Shown: piece after piece, positions 36,982 through 48,368 of the stretch
Position numbering within the stretch: position 1 is the first letter of the stretch
Layout: each line of letters starts with the position of its first letter
Assembly (NCBI GenBank): GCA_030268105.1
Contig: BSDZ01000024.1
Location: 186,001 to 250,000, forward strand
Length of the DNA stretch: 64,000 nt
Source of the DNA: Volvox africanus
Lineage: Eukaryota; Chlorophyta; Chlorophyceae; Chlamydomonadales; Volvocaceae
Direction: 5' to 3'
Position numbers and translations under genes: made by a program
The notes under the pieces: generated by a model
Told to the model about the DNA's origin: nothing
What the model saw: only the letters and a program-made list of their open reading frames with translations
The model's database searches: none

Positions 36982-37427
36982 GGTAGCCTGATCGGTCGTG
37001 TATGGGACTAGACTAGACTCTGTCGCGCCCGCTCTCGGGCGCAGATATGTGAAAGTGCCTAAGAGCAAGTTACAAAAGGCTTGATAGACTATATCTGTTA
37101 TCCAAAAGGCATTGTAGCACTTAATCTTCAGAGATGTTGGTCGGAGTTGCCGACATCATGGGGCAAATGAAATCACGGATGCATGACTTCCTGCTGACGC
37201 TCAAAAACACCATTTGCATAATAGGGTGCTCTCTTATTAGCGCTTACCATAGAGCAATAACATATCTACTTGCCGCTTCGGGCCCGAAGTTGGACTTCTG
37301 CTCTCTAGTCTTCTTTGCGTTAAATTGACAAGGGCGACTTTGCGTTGCGGGGCATTCGCAACGTTGGCTCTGCCATGATGCGATAACAATTTTATCTAGG
37401 AGGCGCCGTTAGGCGCGGTGAGCAGAA
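36982..37427. promoter_or_regulatory. Bidirectional promoter region, bL19m / SET gene
   Basis: 446 bases separate the two divergent start codons, so both promoters must share or abut here. No clear TATA or other element is visible. Confidence 0.45.
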
Positions 37428-40400
37428 ATGGCGAATGAAGGAGCCTTGGCAGCTCTGGAGAAGGAGTTTAGGTCGCTTATTGCGCCCAAGCTTCTTGCGG
37501 AGGCAAAGACATTACAAGTCGTATGGGCACGTGTAAAGGGCTATCCAGCCTGGCCTGTAAGTTGTCAGTGTTGGGGTCTTTCAGCGGGCCGTTAGCTAGG
37601 GCGCTGCCTTTCCAAGTTTGACCTCAGTTTTTTCAATGTGAAATCTTTTTGTGTTGATTCTAGGTGTGAATATTTGTCCGCGTTCTCGCAGGCGCAAGTC
37701 CTGACCGAAGCTGCGGCATTGCGCCGCAAGGATCTGGGCCAGGAGCGCCACAGCAAAGGCAATAGTGTCCCGGTGATGTTCTTTGGAACAGTTGAGGTTG
37801 CTTGGGTAAAGGATGCTGATGTTGTGGACTTCAAGGAGGGCTTGTACCAGGGCTTCTTCGACCGGAAGACAAAGCATTTTCGCCTTGCGCTGGAACAGGT
37901 GAACCCGTGCATTCTGGTCTTCAGCATCGTATGCTTATGTCTCTATTGGCGCAATGTGCTGCTCTGGTATCTTGGTCCGGAAAACTGGGTTCTTGACTTC
38001 ACAAGGGTAGAACGTGTGCCCACTTCCGCACAGCACGTGACTTGCTCCAACAAGATAGAATCGCAATAAGATAGTGTGTATGCGTCTCCTCTCATCAGGT
38101 TTGCGAGTACCTGGCCCTTGACCGAAAGCGGAAGGCGCCACCGAAGTGGTGGTGCAAGGCTCCCTCCAACGGTGAGCCCAGCATGACTGCTCTTTGGATA
38201 AGTTATGGAGTAGGTGGTCTCGGGTGCAGGGATTTCGGTCGTACCCTAGGGTTGCCCCATGGGTCGCGCATATGGGCGTTTCTAGCTCCTAGAAGATGTC
38301 ATTGGGAAGCAACATCCTCTAAACGGACACGTGGTCACGGGGACGAGTGATTCCACTCCAGACCGCCGGAGTTTCGGAGTTACGAGATGACCATGAAGCA
38401 CCTTGGCCGGATGACATCCGGAGCCGAGTACTCGGACACACGGGATGCTGGTTTGTAATCGTGATGTGCTGGGGACCAGGCGCAAGGTTAGATGTTCATT
38501 ACACCTATTCCCTATAGGCCTTGATGACCAGTCGGAAGGTCCGTCGCCCAAGCTGGTCTCGGCGGTCGGCAGTGGCGCTGCAAAAGGGGCAGGACAGCGG
38601 CAGGAGGCAATCAAGAGTTCCCGCCAGCGGACTGATCCGCCTGACTCAGATCCGGGTACCTCGTCCGGCGAGGACGAAGCCACGGGTGCTCGTGCTGCTG
38701 GGAAGAAGGGTGCGGCGAAGGATGGAAGTGCGAAAGACGGAGTCTCTGGTAAGCAGCACAGGGATGTGGCTGCCATTGTGCCTGCACCTAAACCACGCGA
38801 CAGCTCCACTGGGCGCTTGCCACGAGATAATGGCTCGACAGCTGTGTCAACCAATACTGGAGCTCACGGTCAGGTTAGGAAACTAGCAGCAGCTCCACCG
38901 GCAGCTCCTCGCCGCCAACCATGTGCCTCGAAGGAGGCAAAGCCGGCCGGAGACGCAGCCATTGAAGCCAAGGAGGCGCGTCATAACGCAACGGCCACCT
39001 CAGATGCGAAGGCCCCGCCGACATCCCAAGCCTCACAGCAGGAGCGTTTAAGATCTAACGCTGGGGCATCTGCCACCTCTGCAAAGGAGACTGATGCAGG
39101 ATTACAGCCGCGGAAGCGCGTGAAGGTTGAGGTGGGCCTCACGGCAGCCTCTGCGAGCAACCTGCCGCCTCCGCCTCCAGTACCTGCTAAACGGACGACC
39201 TCAGTGGGGGAGAACGCTAGCACTGTCGACGCGGTAGGTATTAATGCTGTTGACGTCCTGAAATTGCCGGCTGAAATACGGCGCCTTGCCGGCATTCGCC
39301 TACCTGCACTTCCTAAGAAGCCGGGGATTAAAGTGGAAGAGTCCCCACGGGACCCGCTGCCAATTAAGACGGAGCAGGCCGCAGCGTCCACTGGGGTCAA
39401 TGAACCCACGACATTGAAGCAATCGTTAATTTCAGGGGTGAACGTGGGTATGGAATTGCGTTCTGCACGGCGGATGAGTAGCACTACACGTGCAGTCCAG
39501 AATGGTGTCAGACGTGGCAGCGGTGCTGGCAAAAGGAAGCGCAGTCGCAGCGACGGGAGCTCCAGTGGCGAGGAGGAGGGGACCCAAAACAGCGGGGAGG
39601 AAGCTGATACGGATGTGGCTGCGAGCAGCAGCAGCGACGGGGACAGCGACCCAAGCGAAGATGGCGAGGACATCACGCTTTTAGCAGGTGCCCGGCGGAG
39701 TAGCAGGGTTGCTGTCGCAGCACAGTCGTGTGGACAGGCAACAGGGGCAAAGGTTCGATCAAGGCAGCAGCCTGTCCGGGACCGGAAAGGGCCAAATAAA
39801 CGGCGGTCTCCACGGCTCACTGCTTGTGAACCTAACCCCCGTCGGACGAGCAGTCGGCTTAATTCAAAGGCACCTGAAACCGCCCCGTCGAAGAAAGCTA
39901 GCAGCGGCAATTACGGCACCTCTGACAGTGATGGGGAGAGTGAGATGGCCAGCGACGACGACAGTGAGGAGGGCGGAGAGGGTGAAGATGAGCGGAGCAG
40001 CACGCTAGCGACCAGCAGCAACGACGACGAAACCGCTAGCGATGAGGAACCCAAGGCGAAGGAATCGGGGGGCAGCGATGATGGCCGTATCAGGCTCCGC
40101 TCGCGAACACGGGCTTTGCAGACAGTGCATGCGCGGCACGAGAGCGTACCATGCACACGCAAGGCCTCCATTGTTCCAATGTCGCAACTTATAAGGGGGG
40201 CCCCGGCTCAGTCTGCGGGGCAAGATGCCAAAGCCAGCGCTGGTCACGAAGATTCAGATATCGAGGTTGCTGACAAGTCTCAGCGCCGTGAGATGAGTGG
40301 CGCTGTTTCAGGTCCCGCAGCTAGGGCCATTCCGCTGGAGCTCCGTCGCCTTCAGAACAGCCCGTCAGGTGGGGCCCCGGTAGTTGATACAAGTGAGCCG

Positions 40401-43400
40401 CGGACATTGCGGGATCGATCGTCACCTGCTCGGAGGGCTATCGCCTCGACTGCTGCAACCCCAGTTCAAACAGCAATTGCGGGGTCTTCGGCTAGCAGTA
40501 AGCGTGGTGAGAAACGTGCATCAGACGATGGTAGTGGGGCCAGCATGTCTATGGTTCCCGAGCGTTCAAGGTCACCGGAGCACCGACGAAATGGGCAGAA
40601 GGCTGATCCTGCAACGGAGGAAAGTGTCCCGCCGAGGCCTGCACGTTCGCAAGCTATCGATGGACGCAGCAGTAAGGCCGGCTCCGCAGCTGGCTCTGCT
40701 TCCCCGCCACCGGCACCTGTGCCAGGGGCCGTACCCGTGCGGAAAAAGCCGCCATCTTTGGGGATTCCTAGCACAGAAAGGTTGGCAGGCCAGGGGGGCG
40801 CTTGGCAGTTGCCAGCCATTACGCCGGCTAGGGCGATATTTCGCAACTTGGCGTCTGCGGGTGATGCTCAAGCTCCGAGCACGCTGCCTGCTGCCGGATG
40901 TGCAGGAACATCAACTGCAGGTGCGCTGTTGGCGCCAGGTGCGGTCCGTGTGCTCAAAAAACCATCTACGGGGCCGCCAACTAGGCGACTGGTGGAGCCG
41001 GGCCATGACGCCCCTGCCTCTTTAGCAGATCTTCCTGATGCGGCAGCACTAGACTGCAAGGCTGACGCCAAGCACCCATCGTCGCCTGATGTCGCAGTGG
41101 CAACCACCGACGGGCAGCTTCCACGTTCACCCGGCGTTGCATCACTCGACAGCACAGGGATAAGGAGCTTGGGGGAGGGGACGCTAGCAGATCAGCTGGT
41201 GGAGCCGGTGGCTGAACAGCAGTCAGATCTGTTACTACCACTACATCTGGAACGACAGGCGTTGCCTGGGCAAAATGATATGTTACGGGACGTCCCTATG
41301 TTGGACGTAGCGCCTACCTCTGAGGATGCAGTACAGGGCACCAATGAAGGAATGACGAAAGCTGAGCTCTTCTCTGATCAGGCGCTGCAGGAGGGTCATT
41401 CGGTGCACGAGGCCCAGGAAACCGCTGCCTCATGCCTTCAGCCGGCACTGGAACTTGAGTCTGGACGCGAGGCAGAGGTGGAGCAGCAGGATCAGGTCGA
41501 TCCGCAGCCCAGCTCTTGCTGCCTCCAGACGTTTGCAAACACCCTCCTGGATCCCGTGGAGCAGGCTCCAGCTTTGCCTGCGCGGAGCTCAGTTATCCAC
41601 GACCAGGGTAACGAACCAGGACACGCGGTATCAGCGCCGGCGCAGTTGCAGCACATTGCTGTTGAGCAAGCAACTTCTGCCTTAGGTCTGCTGGCGCGCA
41701 CTAGCCCTGGGTCCCCGATCCATGAGGAGGCGCTGATATCGGAGGAGCAGCTCCCGGATCATGGCGAGGCCATGGCAGAGCATGACGGGCGTTCATTGCC
41801 ACAGGCGGAGCGACTCACACTTGGTGGCAGTGGTGTCGGCAGCAACACACCCTTCACGTTGCAGGTTGTCGTGGCAGCTTCCAAGGCAGTGCGGGAGGTA
41901 CCAAGCATGCCAAGCCCACCACCCGCAGCGCCCGTCACACCCCCGGAAGGCCATGTTGCCAGCGCCAGTGGAGCGGTGTCAGCACCCCCAGCTTGTGCTG
42001 GCAGTCGCGCCAGTAGCGAGGCGGAATGTGGAGCGGGCGTGCTTGCGGGGATATCGGGAACCAGCTGTAGTGCTGCTTTATGGGAAGAGGACGACGAGGC
42101 AGCGGCTCGCGCCCGTGAGCTGGAGGAACTTGGCGAGGTTGCGGCCGCACTGGCGGGCTTGCACCAAGCTGAGGTGCCGCGGATTCCATCAGCGCGGTTG
42201 GCCGCGCAGAGAGATGGCAGTCAGGTGCCCACCATGCTGCATGTGGACTCGGTGCTGGATCGGATGCGTAATCGAGGTTCGAGAGGCGTGTCTCAAAGTG
42301 GTGGGAGCCTGGACAACCTGGGCGCACCGGGTTCGGCTGCTAAACAGTGCTACAGATGGCCTCAGGTGTGTGCGGCCTGGGACTCCCTGTGCTGCTCAAG
42401 TGTTTCCGCGCGAATGTCTTTGCCGTTGTGAACATTTACTGCAAGGGTAGATTCCGACTTCGTACCGTTTTCCTTGATGTGCAGCCTGAGCCGCTCTTGC
42501 CGTCCCAGGATCAGTCCTTTGCACTGCCGCGCGACTGGCTGGTGACTCGGCCCCCCCGCTATGAGCCTGTGAAACGAAACGTGTGGTTTTCTCGGAACAA
42601 GCCCAAGCGCCTGCCTAAGGTGAGATGGAGGGAAGGACGATTTTGACCAACGACGGAACGATTTGGCCTATGTTTGAGCTTCCGTACCAAATGGGGTAAA
42701 TTAATATCGGGTTGTTAAACAGCTTACTTTTTTGTGTGCGTTGACTATCTGGCTTTTTTCCAATCTTCATCAACCCCCGTCGGCTACAGGACGAGATCAA
42801 CATCTGTGCATGCCATCCGCCGCCATTCGCGGCTCCAGGCGAGCTGCAACGGATGGGCTGCGGGCCGAATTGCCTCAACCGGTTGTCGTCAATCCTTTGC
42901 GACGCTAAGGTGGGGAACCCGTTGTTACATCTCAGGGTTTCAATGCGTTAGAGCTCCTGCGTATCTTATTCCCTGACTGGCTGTCGCGCTGAGCAGTTTC
43001 CCCCCATTTTCTCTTCTCGCAAACCTGCTCCGGACAGCTGTGCCCTTGTGGAGAGCTTTGCAGCAATCGGTCGTTGCACTTGCTGAGGCAGCCTAAGACG
43101 GAGGTATTCCTGACCGAGAACAGGGGCTGGGGTGTCCGTACCATGGAACCGCTGTCCAAGGTGGGTTGCTTTGCACGTTAATGAAAGTGTGGGTAGAGCA
43201 AGTGCTCACGGCAACATTTGTGTGTGTAGGGCGCCTTCATCATCGAGTACGCGGGTGAGGTTATTGACGAGAGAGAGCTGGGCCGCCGCATGGATCATGC
43301 CCGGATGAACGGCGAGCCGCATTTCTACATCATGGAGCTGTCGGCAGGTGTGATGCTGAAACATAGTTGCACATAGAGGTATCATGAGCATATCCAGTAG

Positions 43401-46367
43401 TGGGTAAGAGGGTTTAGTAAATAAATGCATTCGTGCGGCGGACGATGCGGCTACTTGTTTAAATGTGTATCCTCTCTTGCATGCTGCCCGCCCTGCTTCT
43501 GCCTCCTGGTTACCACACAGGGTTGTACATCGATGCCCGGCGCAAGGGGAACATAGCGCGCTTAATTAACAGCAGCTGTGACCCGAATTGTGAGACTCAG
43601 AAATGGCACGATGCATCCACCGGGGAGATCCGCGTTGGAATTTTTGCAACGCGTGACATTGCACCAGGCGAGGAGCTTGTGTACGATTATTTCTTTTCCA
43701 CGTACGGCGCCCTGAAGCCATCCGCGGCGTCCTTCGTGTGCATGTGTGGTTCCAAGAATTGCAGGTACGGATTCGTCGCTGTTTTCGCCCTTTCACCAAT
43801 CTGCATGGCAGCACATTAATAGCCATAACCGACAACATGCAATATCAGACACTGTGTACTCGCTAGCGAACGTGGAACTGTCAGGGTGCGTGTACTGGTC
43901 AGAGTTTGTCTCGAGCATATCCCTTGTTTCTTCCACGCACAGGGGCACCATGGACCTCCATCCGGAGAAGCGACGCGACCTAGGCCGTCGCGTTGAGGTG
44001 TTCTGGGACGCAGACGAGCAATATTACCGTGCGGTGATCGTGGCCTACCACCCAACCAGCAAGAAACATACAGTCATGTATGAAGATGGTGGCACAGAAA
44101 AATTGAGCTTGGACGAGGTACCGCACAGGTGCGCTGGGTGGGTTCTTGGTTACTGTGCCTCGACGACTGGGCGCGGCCTTGTTGCTCGGGGTCAGATGTT
44201 CAGTCGTTGGCTAATATGTAATTTACTTTGCATTCCTTGCTTCTCTCTGTATACTACTAGATGGATGGACGATGACCAGCAACGGGAATCTCCACAGAAG
44301 CACGAGACAGTTCCCAGTGACAGCGATGGAGCTGGGCGTCCTGCACCTGTGGAGCCGTTGCATCAGCAGCGTTCGCAAGCGGCGTCGGCGGTGGACGTTA
44401 ATCTGGCGGATGTATTACCTGTACCTGATCGGGGACGATGCTGTATTGCGGCAGTGCCATCACAGGCACCACCACGACCCCTTGTGCCCATAGATCAGCG
44501 CTGCTTATTACCGCCCCTTGGGAGCGCGTCAATGGACACCGCAACTACCCAGATCTATGGGCAACTTGGGAAGCAGGGTCTGCCGAATGTCGAGCTGCAC
44601 TTGCCGTTAAAGAAGAGGCAGCGGATGTTGCAGCCGGTCTCAGTCCCAGGTCAGCATCTCAACCCATCCCAGCTGTCGCCACTGACTCTCCCGTTAGGTA
44701 CGTTAAGCAGAGCTGTAGAAGCTCTCCCTGGCGCGACGCAACCGCAAGCGAGCGGCGGGAGTGCAGATTTCGACGCTGCGCCTGTCTCGTTATGCATCCG
44801 TCATTCAGGCGGCGGCGCGGATAGTGCCGGCTGCGAGGCGAATGTGTTGGGCGGCCGCACGAGCCTCAGGCACGAGTCCAGTGTCACTGCAAGCGGACGC
44901 ATATCAAGCGTCGTTGCTGAAGAGGATGACCCGAACGAGGACCTTGACTCCCTTTTGGAGGCTGCGGAGGCCGTGGCAGCGCTGCGTACGGCGCCCATCA
45001 GCAATCCCCTGGCCCTTAGCGCCCAACAGGATGTCCTACTAGCACCGCAGCCTCGCCATGTTCGAAGCGGGTCCGTGGCGGCCGCAGGGTTGGGCACGGC
45101 AGCTGTTGTCCAAACGGCCAAAGTAGCCTCACCGCAGCAACTGGCTGCAGTGCAACGAGCCGGTCCGCCGAATGGCCTGCCATCCCATGGCGGCAGCCGC
45201 CCCATCTGTGCTGCCGCAACGCTTCCAAGCAGCAGCAGCTCAGGCTTTATTCCATACCAAGCCAGAGGTTTGAGACAGCACCATGTCAGTTACGGGAGCG
45301 CCCCGCATGCACAGAGTTTACAAGATTATGCCATTGCGGGGCCTTCTGAGCAGCATCAACGTCTGTCGCAAGCACGAAACGGCCGCTTCAGCTTTGAGCA
45401 TGACGGCGGCGCAGGCCCGTTAGCGAGCAGCCGCGGGAAGAACAGCAATGGATATAGCAACGGATACCTTAATGGACACAGCTTGCAGGCCAACGACGAC
45501 ATCAGTAGGGAGGACCTGTTGTGGAAGTTGGTGGGTATTGAGAAGCCCAAGAATTTGTTGCCTCTTTTCTCTGGGGGACCCGAGAACGTGCGGAATTGCG
45601 ACTCCAGGGGTAAGGCTTGCGACACTTGGATCTCTCTATCGCATCCGTACAGCAAGCTTCTGCGCGCGCTGGAGGCGTCGGAGCTTCTACCACACGCTGA
45701 ACAGCTGAGGTTGCTCGCGCAGCAGCATGCTCAGCAGCAGCCACAGGAGCAGGCCCAACAGCAGGTCCAGCAGCGCGCCCAGCAGCATGTGCAACAACAT
45801 CACCTCGTTTACCAACAGCAGCAAGTGCAGGCGCTGCCGACCACGACGCTGCCAGCTAGGCCGTCGGGGACGTCGCTGCCGCACCCGCAAACAAGCAGCG
45901 CCGCAGCTGGGTCTGCTGCCTCACCGGAAGTGTCGGCGCTCTCCTCATGGCATCAGATCACACACCAGAACGCGCAGCACCAGACACAGCACGCTTCAAA
46001 CGTACCGCATGGGATGGACAATGGGTCCGGCACCGCCTGTCTTCATCACGTTCAGCAACACCAAGCGGCATCCACAGCAACCGTAATGACATCCGCGGGG
46101 CAAAATCATGGATCGAACACAGTGGCATCGGCAGCAGGTACTACTGGAAATACGGGTGAAGCTGGATTGTCGGGCTATCTCGCAAGCCAGCAGCAGCTGG
46201 CGGCTGCTGCGACACCTGCAGCGCCGCACTGGCAACAATCGGTTCATTCGCAGCCAGGTTCTATCGTGCAGGATCTGGTCCAGTTATATGTTTCACAACA
46301 TGCGACAGGATCTCACGCCATACTCGCCATGGCGGGCACCACAACGGTGGGAGGTCCCAGGCTCTAA
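37428..46367 (+). CDS. PWWP-AWS-SET-postSET-Tudor histone lysine methyltransferase
   Basis: Eleven exons: 37428-37556, 37692-37898, 38099-38171, 38518-42365, 42446-42619, 42790-42909, 43038-43160, 43230-43347, 43521-43764, 43943-44128, 44261-46367. All join in phase, giving 2442 residues. A PWWP domain (about 27-115; VWARVKGYPAWP, VPVMFFGTVEVAWV) is followed by about 1280 disordered Ser/Glu/Ala-rich residues in one 3.8-kb exon. The AWS zinc-binding Cys cluster spans 1478-1530. SET follows (NRGWGVRT, IEYAGEVI, RKGNIARLINSSCDPNCETQKW, GEELVYDYFF), then post-SET CMCGSKNCRG. A Tudor-like domain comes next (about 1693-1735; RRVEVFWDADEQYYRAVIV, YEDGGTEKL), then a Gln-rich tail. AWS-SET-postSET order marks the SET2/ASH1/NSD group, which methylates H3K36 or nearby; exact specificity is not shown. 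The SET motif has NSSC where NHSC is usual. Confidence 0.95.
45700..45830 (+). repeat. Gln-codon (CAG/CAA) repeat in SET gene tail
   Basis: In-frame run of mostly CAG codons with Ala/Val/His interruptions, coding for a Gln-rich segment after HAEQLRLLAQQ. Antisense frames here are leucine-rich shadows. Confidence 0.75.
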
Positions 46368-48368
46368 AGCAACATGTCAGGATGAGGCTTCGATGCCATC
46401 CTGATGGAGATTGAGGACTGGGCAGGTTACGGGCTGTGTGGGCACTTACTTCTTGTGCATGCATTTACGTTTCGAAAAGCAGTCAGATCACCCGCTTTTC
46501 CGATGTGGAGTTTTTGAGGCTCCCGGACATGTATATTCTCGAGGGCTTAGCCAGCCGCGTGGTCGCTGCAACTGCGGCGGGCGTCACCTGACTCGGCGCA
46601 GGAGCGGCGCGTTCAAGCTTTGTTACTAGACGCCTATCACGGACATTGTGCTTGGATTGTGCTTCTCTTGGCCGTGGCATATTGTTCCGCGGCCGTAGAG
46701 CGGACGAGGGCAGTCATATTGCTGCTGCAGTTGCTGAACGATATCGGGTAGCAGGATCTGGATATGTGCGCAGCCACTCACGGGCAAAACGCTGGCCTGT
46801 GGCGGCGCCAAGGCATCATCACTTCGCCGCCGTTGCCAAGCCAACCTGAACAGGGTAAGTCATGTGAGTCTTGCCGCATTAAGCTCCTTGCGACTCCTGT
46901 ACGTGCTGTGGTAGAGAAATGACGTGGATCGGGTCACCGAGCTAAGGTACCGTCCTGACGGCCTCCCTCGCAGCCGGGTCCAGGCGCGTGTTTGGGGCAG
47001 GTCCTAGTTGATGTTCGGCGACGGTTTAACTTAGTTCTGGCTGGGAGAGGGTCGTGCGACGCGGCATCAGGACACATTTCCAGCACACAGTTCCTGTGCC
47101 ATTATGGTCGCGCAGTAGTGCATGCCAGGATCGTGTGTTTTTTCAGCGTGCTGCCTGCTTCAAAAGGTTTTGACAGGGGTACCAATGGTAATGGGCCTAC
47201 TGTCGTCCAATAGCTCGGATGCTATGGACGTGGCTCAAATTGGGTTAACTGTACTGCGTGTTGCATTGGGCAATGTACGAGAGTTCAATAGTTAAGGATG
47301 ACACGCATGTCGCACAACCCTCGCTGCGCAGCTCCATTCGTTTGGAGTTGTGGGACTTAATGGTTTAGCTTGAATCTTTGTTTCAATGTACAGTGGCCTT
47401 TCTTTGGGAGGTATTGTGGCGCTGTATGCGCAGCCCAGGAGATATGCTGTAGTAGGAAAGCGGTTGTAATTGGTGTCACTAAGATTTTGGTGCGCGTGAA
47501 ATGTGCGGTCCCTGACAGTTTTTTTTTGCAAAACTGCAACTTCAGGACGCGGCTCCCTATCTTGCACGACAAGGGCATGTTGCTGCATGAATGAACGTAC
47601 ACAGATTGCAAGAAAGAGCCTTGTTTGGAGTGCATCAGGGCCCCTTGGATCGGACAAGCGCAAAAGCGCGTTCAACTACTTGAACAAGACGTGTTTTGTT
47701 TGAACTTCCGACATCTGCTTCGATGGGTGGCCGCGCTTCTTATTTGATTCCCGGTGTAATCGGCATTGCGCTCTGCCAATTCATATCTTGACACGTGGCC
47801 TATCTTCAGTGGTATACACTTACCGACTGCATGAGCACTCCACGGCTGTTGGTGTTTGATCGACGGGATTTCTATCTAGATCGGCACACCTACCTTCCCA
47901 TTAGCTCGCCGCTCCTCACGGGGGCCACAGAAGGGAGGTCAGCATTCTGCCTTTCTTGTATTTACTGAGGCCTGAGCCACGCACTAAGGCACATAAAGGC
48001 AAGTGCTTGAATGGAGAGTTAAGCGGGTCTTGTCTTCTCCAGGATATCAGGATTTAGGAAAGGGCGCAAAAGTATGTCGTAGCCAACCGTTTTCTTACTA
48101 ATACAGACCATAAATCGGTAAACATGGCATTCGCTGCCGCCTAACGTTTCATGACCTTGGTGGTGGTGGTTTTATGCAAGTGTTGCTTTCAGGCATACCA
48201 GATCTTGATGCTCAGCACGAATGACCAAACGCCGATGTGGTAAAATGGCGGGTAAAGTGGCCAGCCTTACATATTTGGCACAGCTTTCTTCATTTACAGC
48301 AGGTTAGCTACTTCAGCTGCCTTGGAAATATAAGACCAGCAGACTAATTAGCGAAAAACTGAAGAACG
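46368..48368. other. SET gene 3' flank and CHL1 5' flank; no supported gene
   Basis: Two kilobases with only short frames. TGTAA motifs occur near 47464 and 47754. No domain or exon chain was found. Confidence 0.5.

Noticed and set aside
38981..39910. 309-codon antisense frame inside the SET gene long exon
   Set aside because: It is a shadow of the Ser/Ala/Arg-rich sense coding; the sense frame is continuous and joins the PWWP and SET exons in phase.
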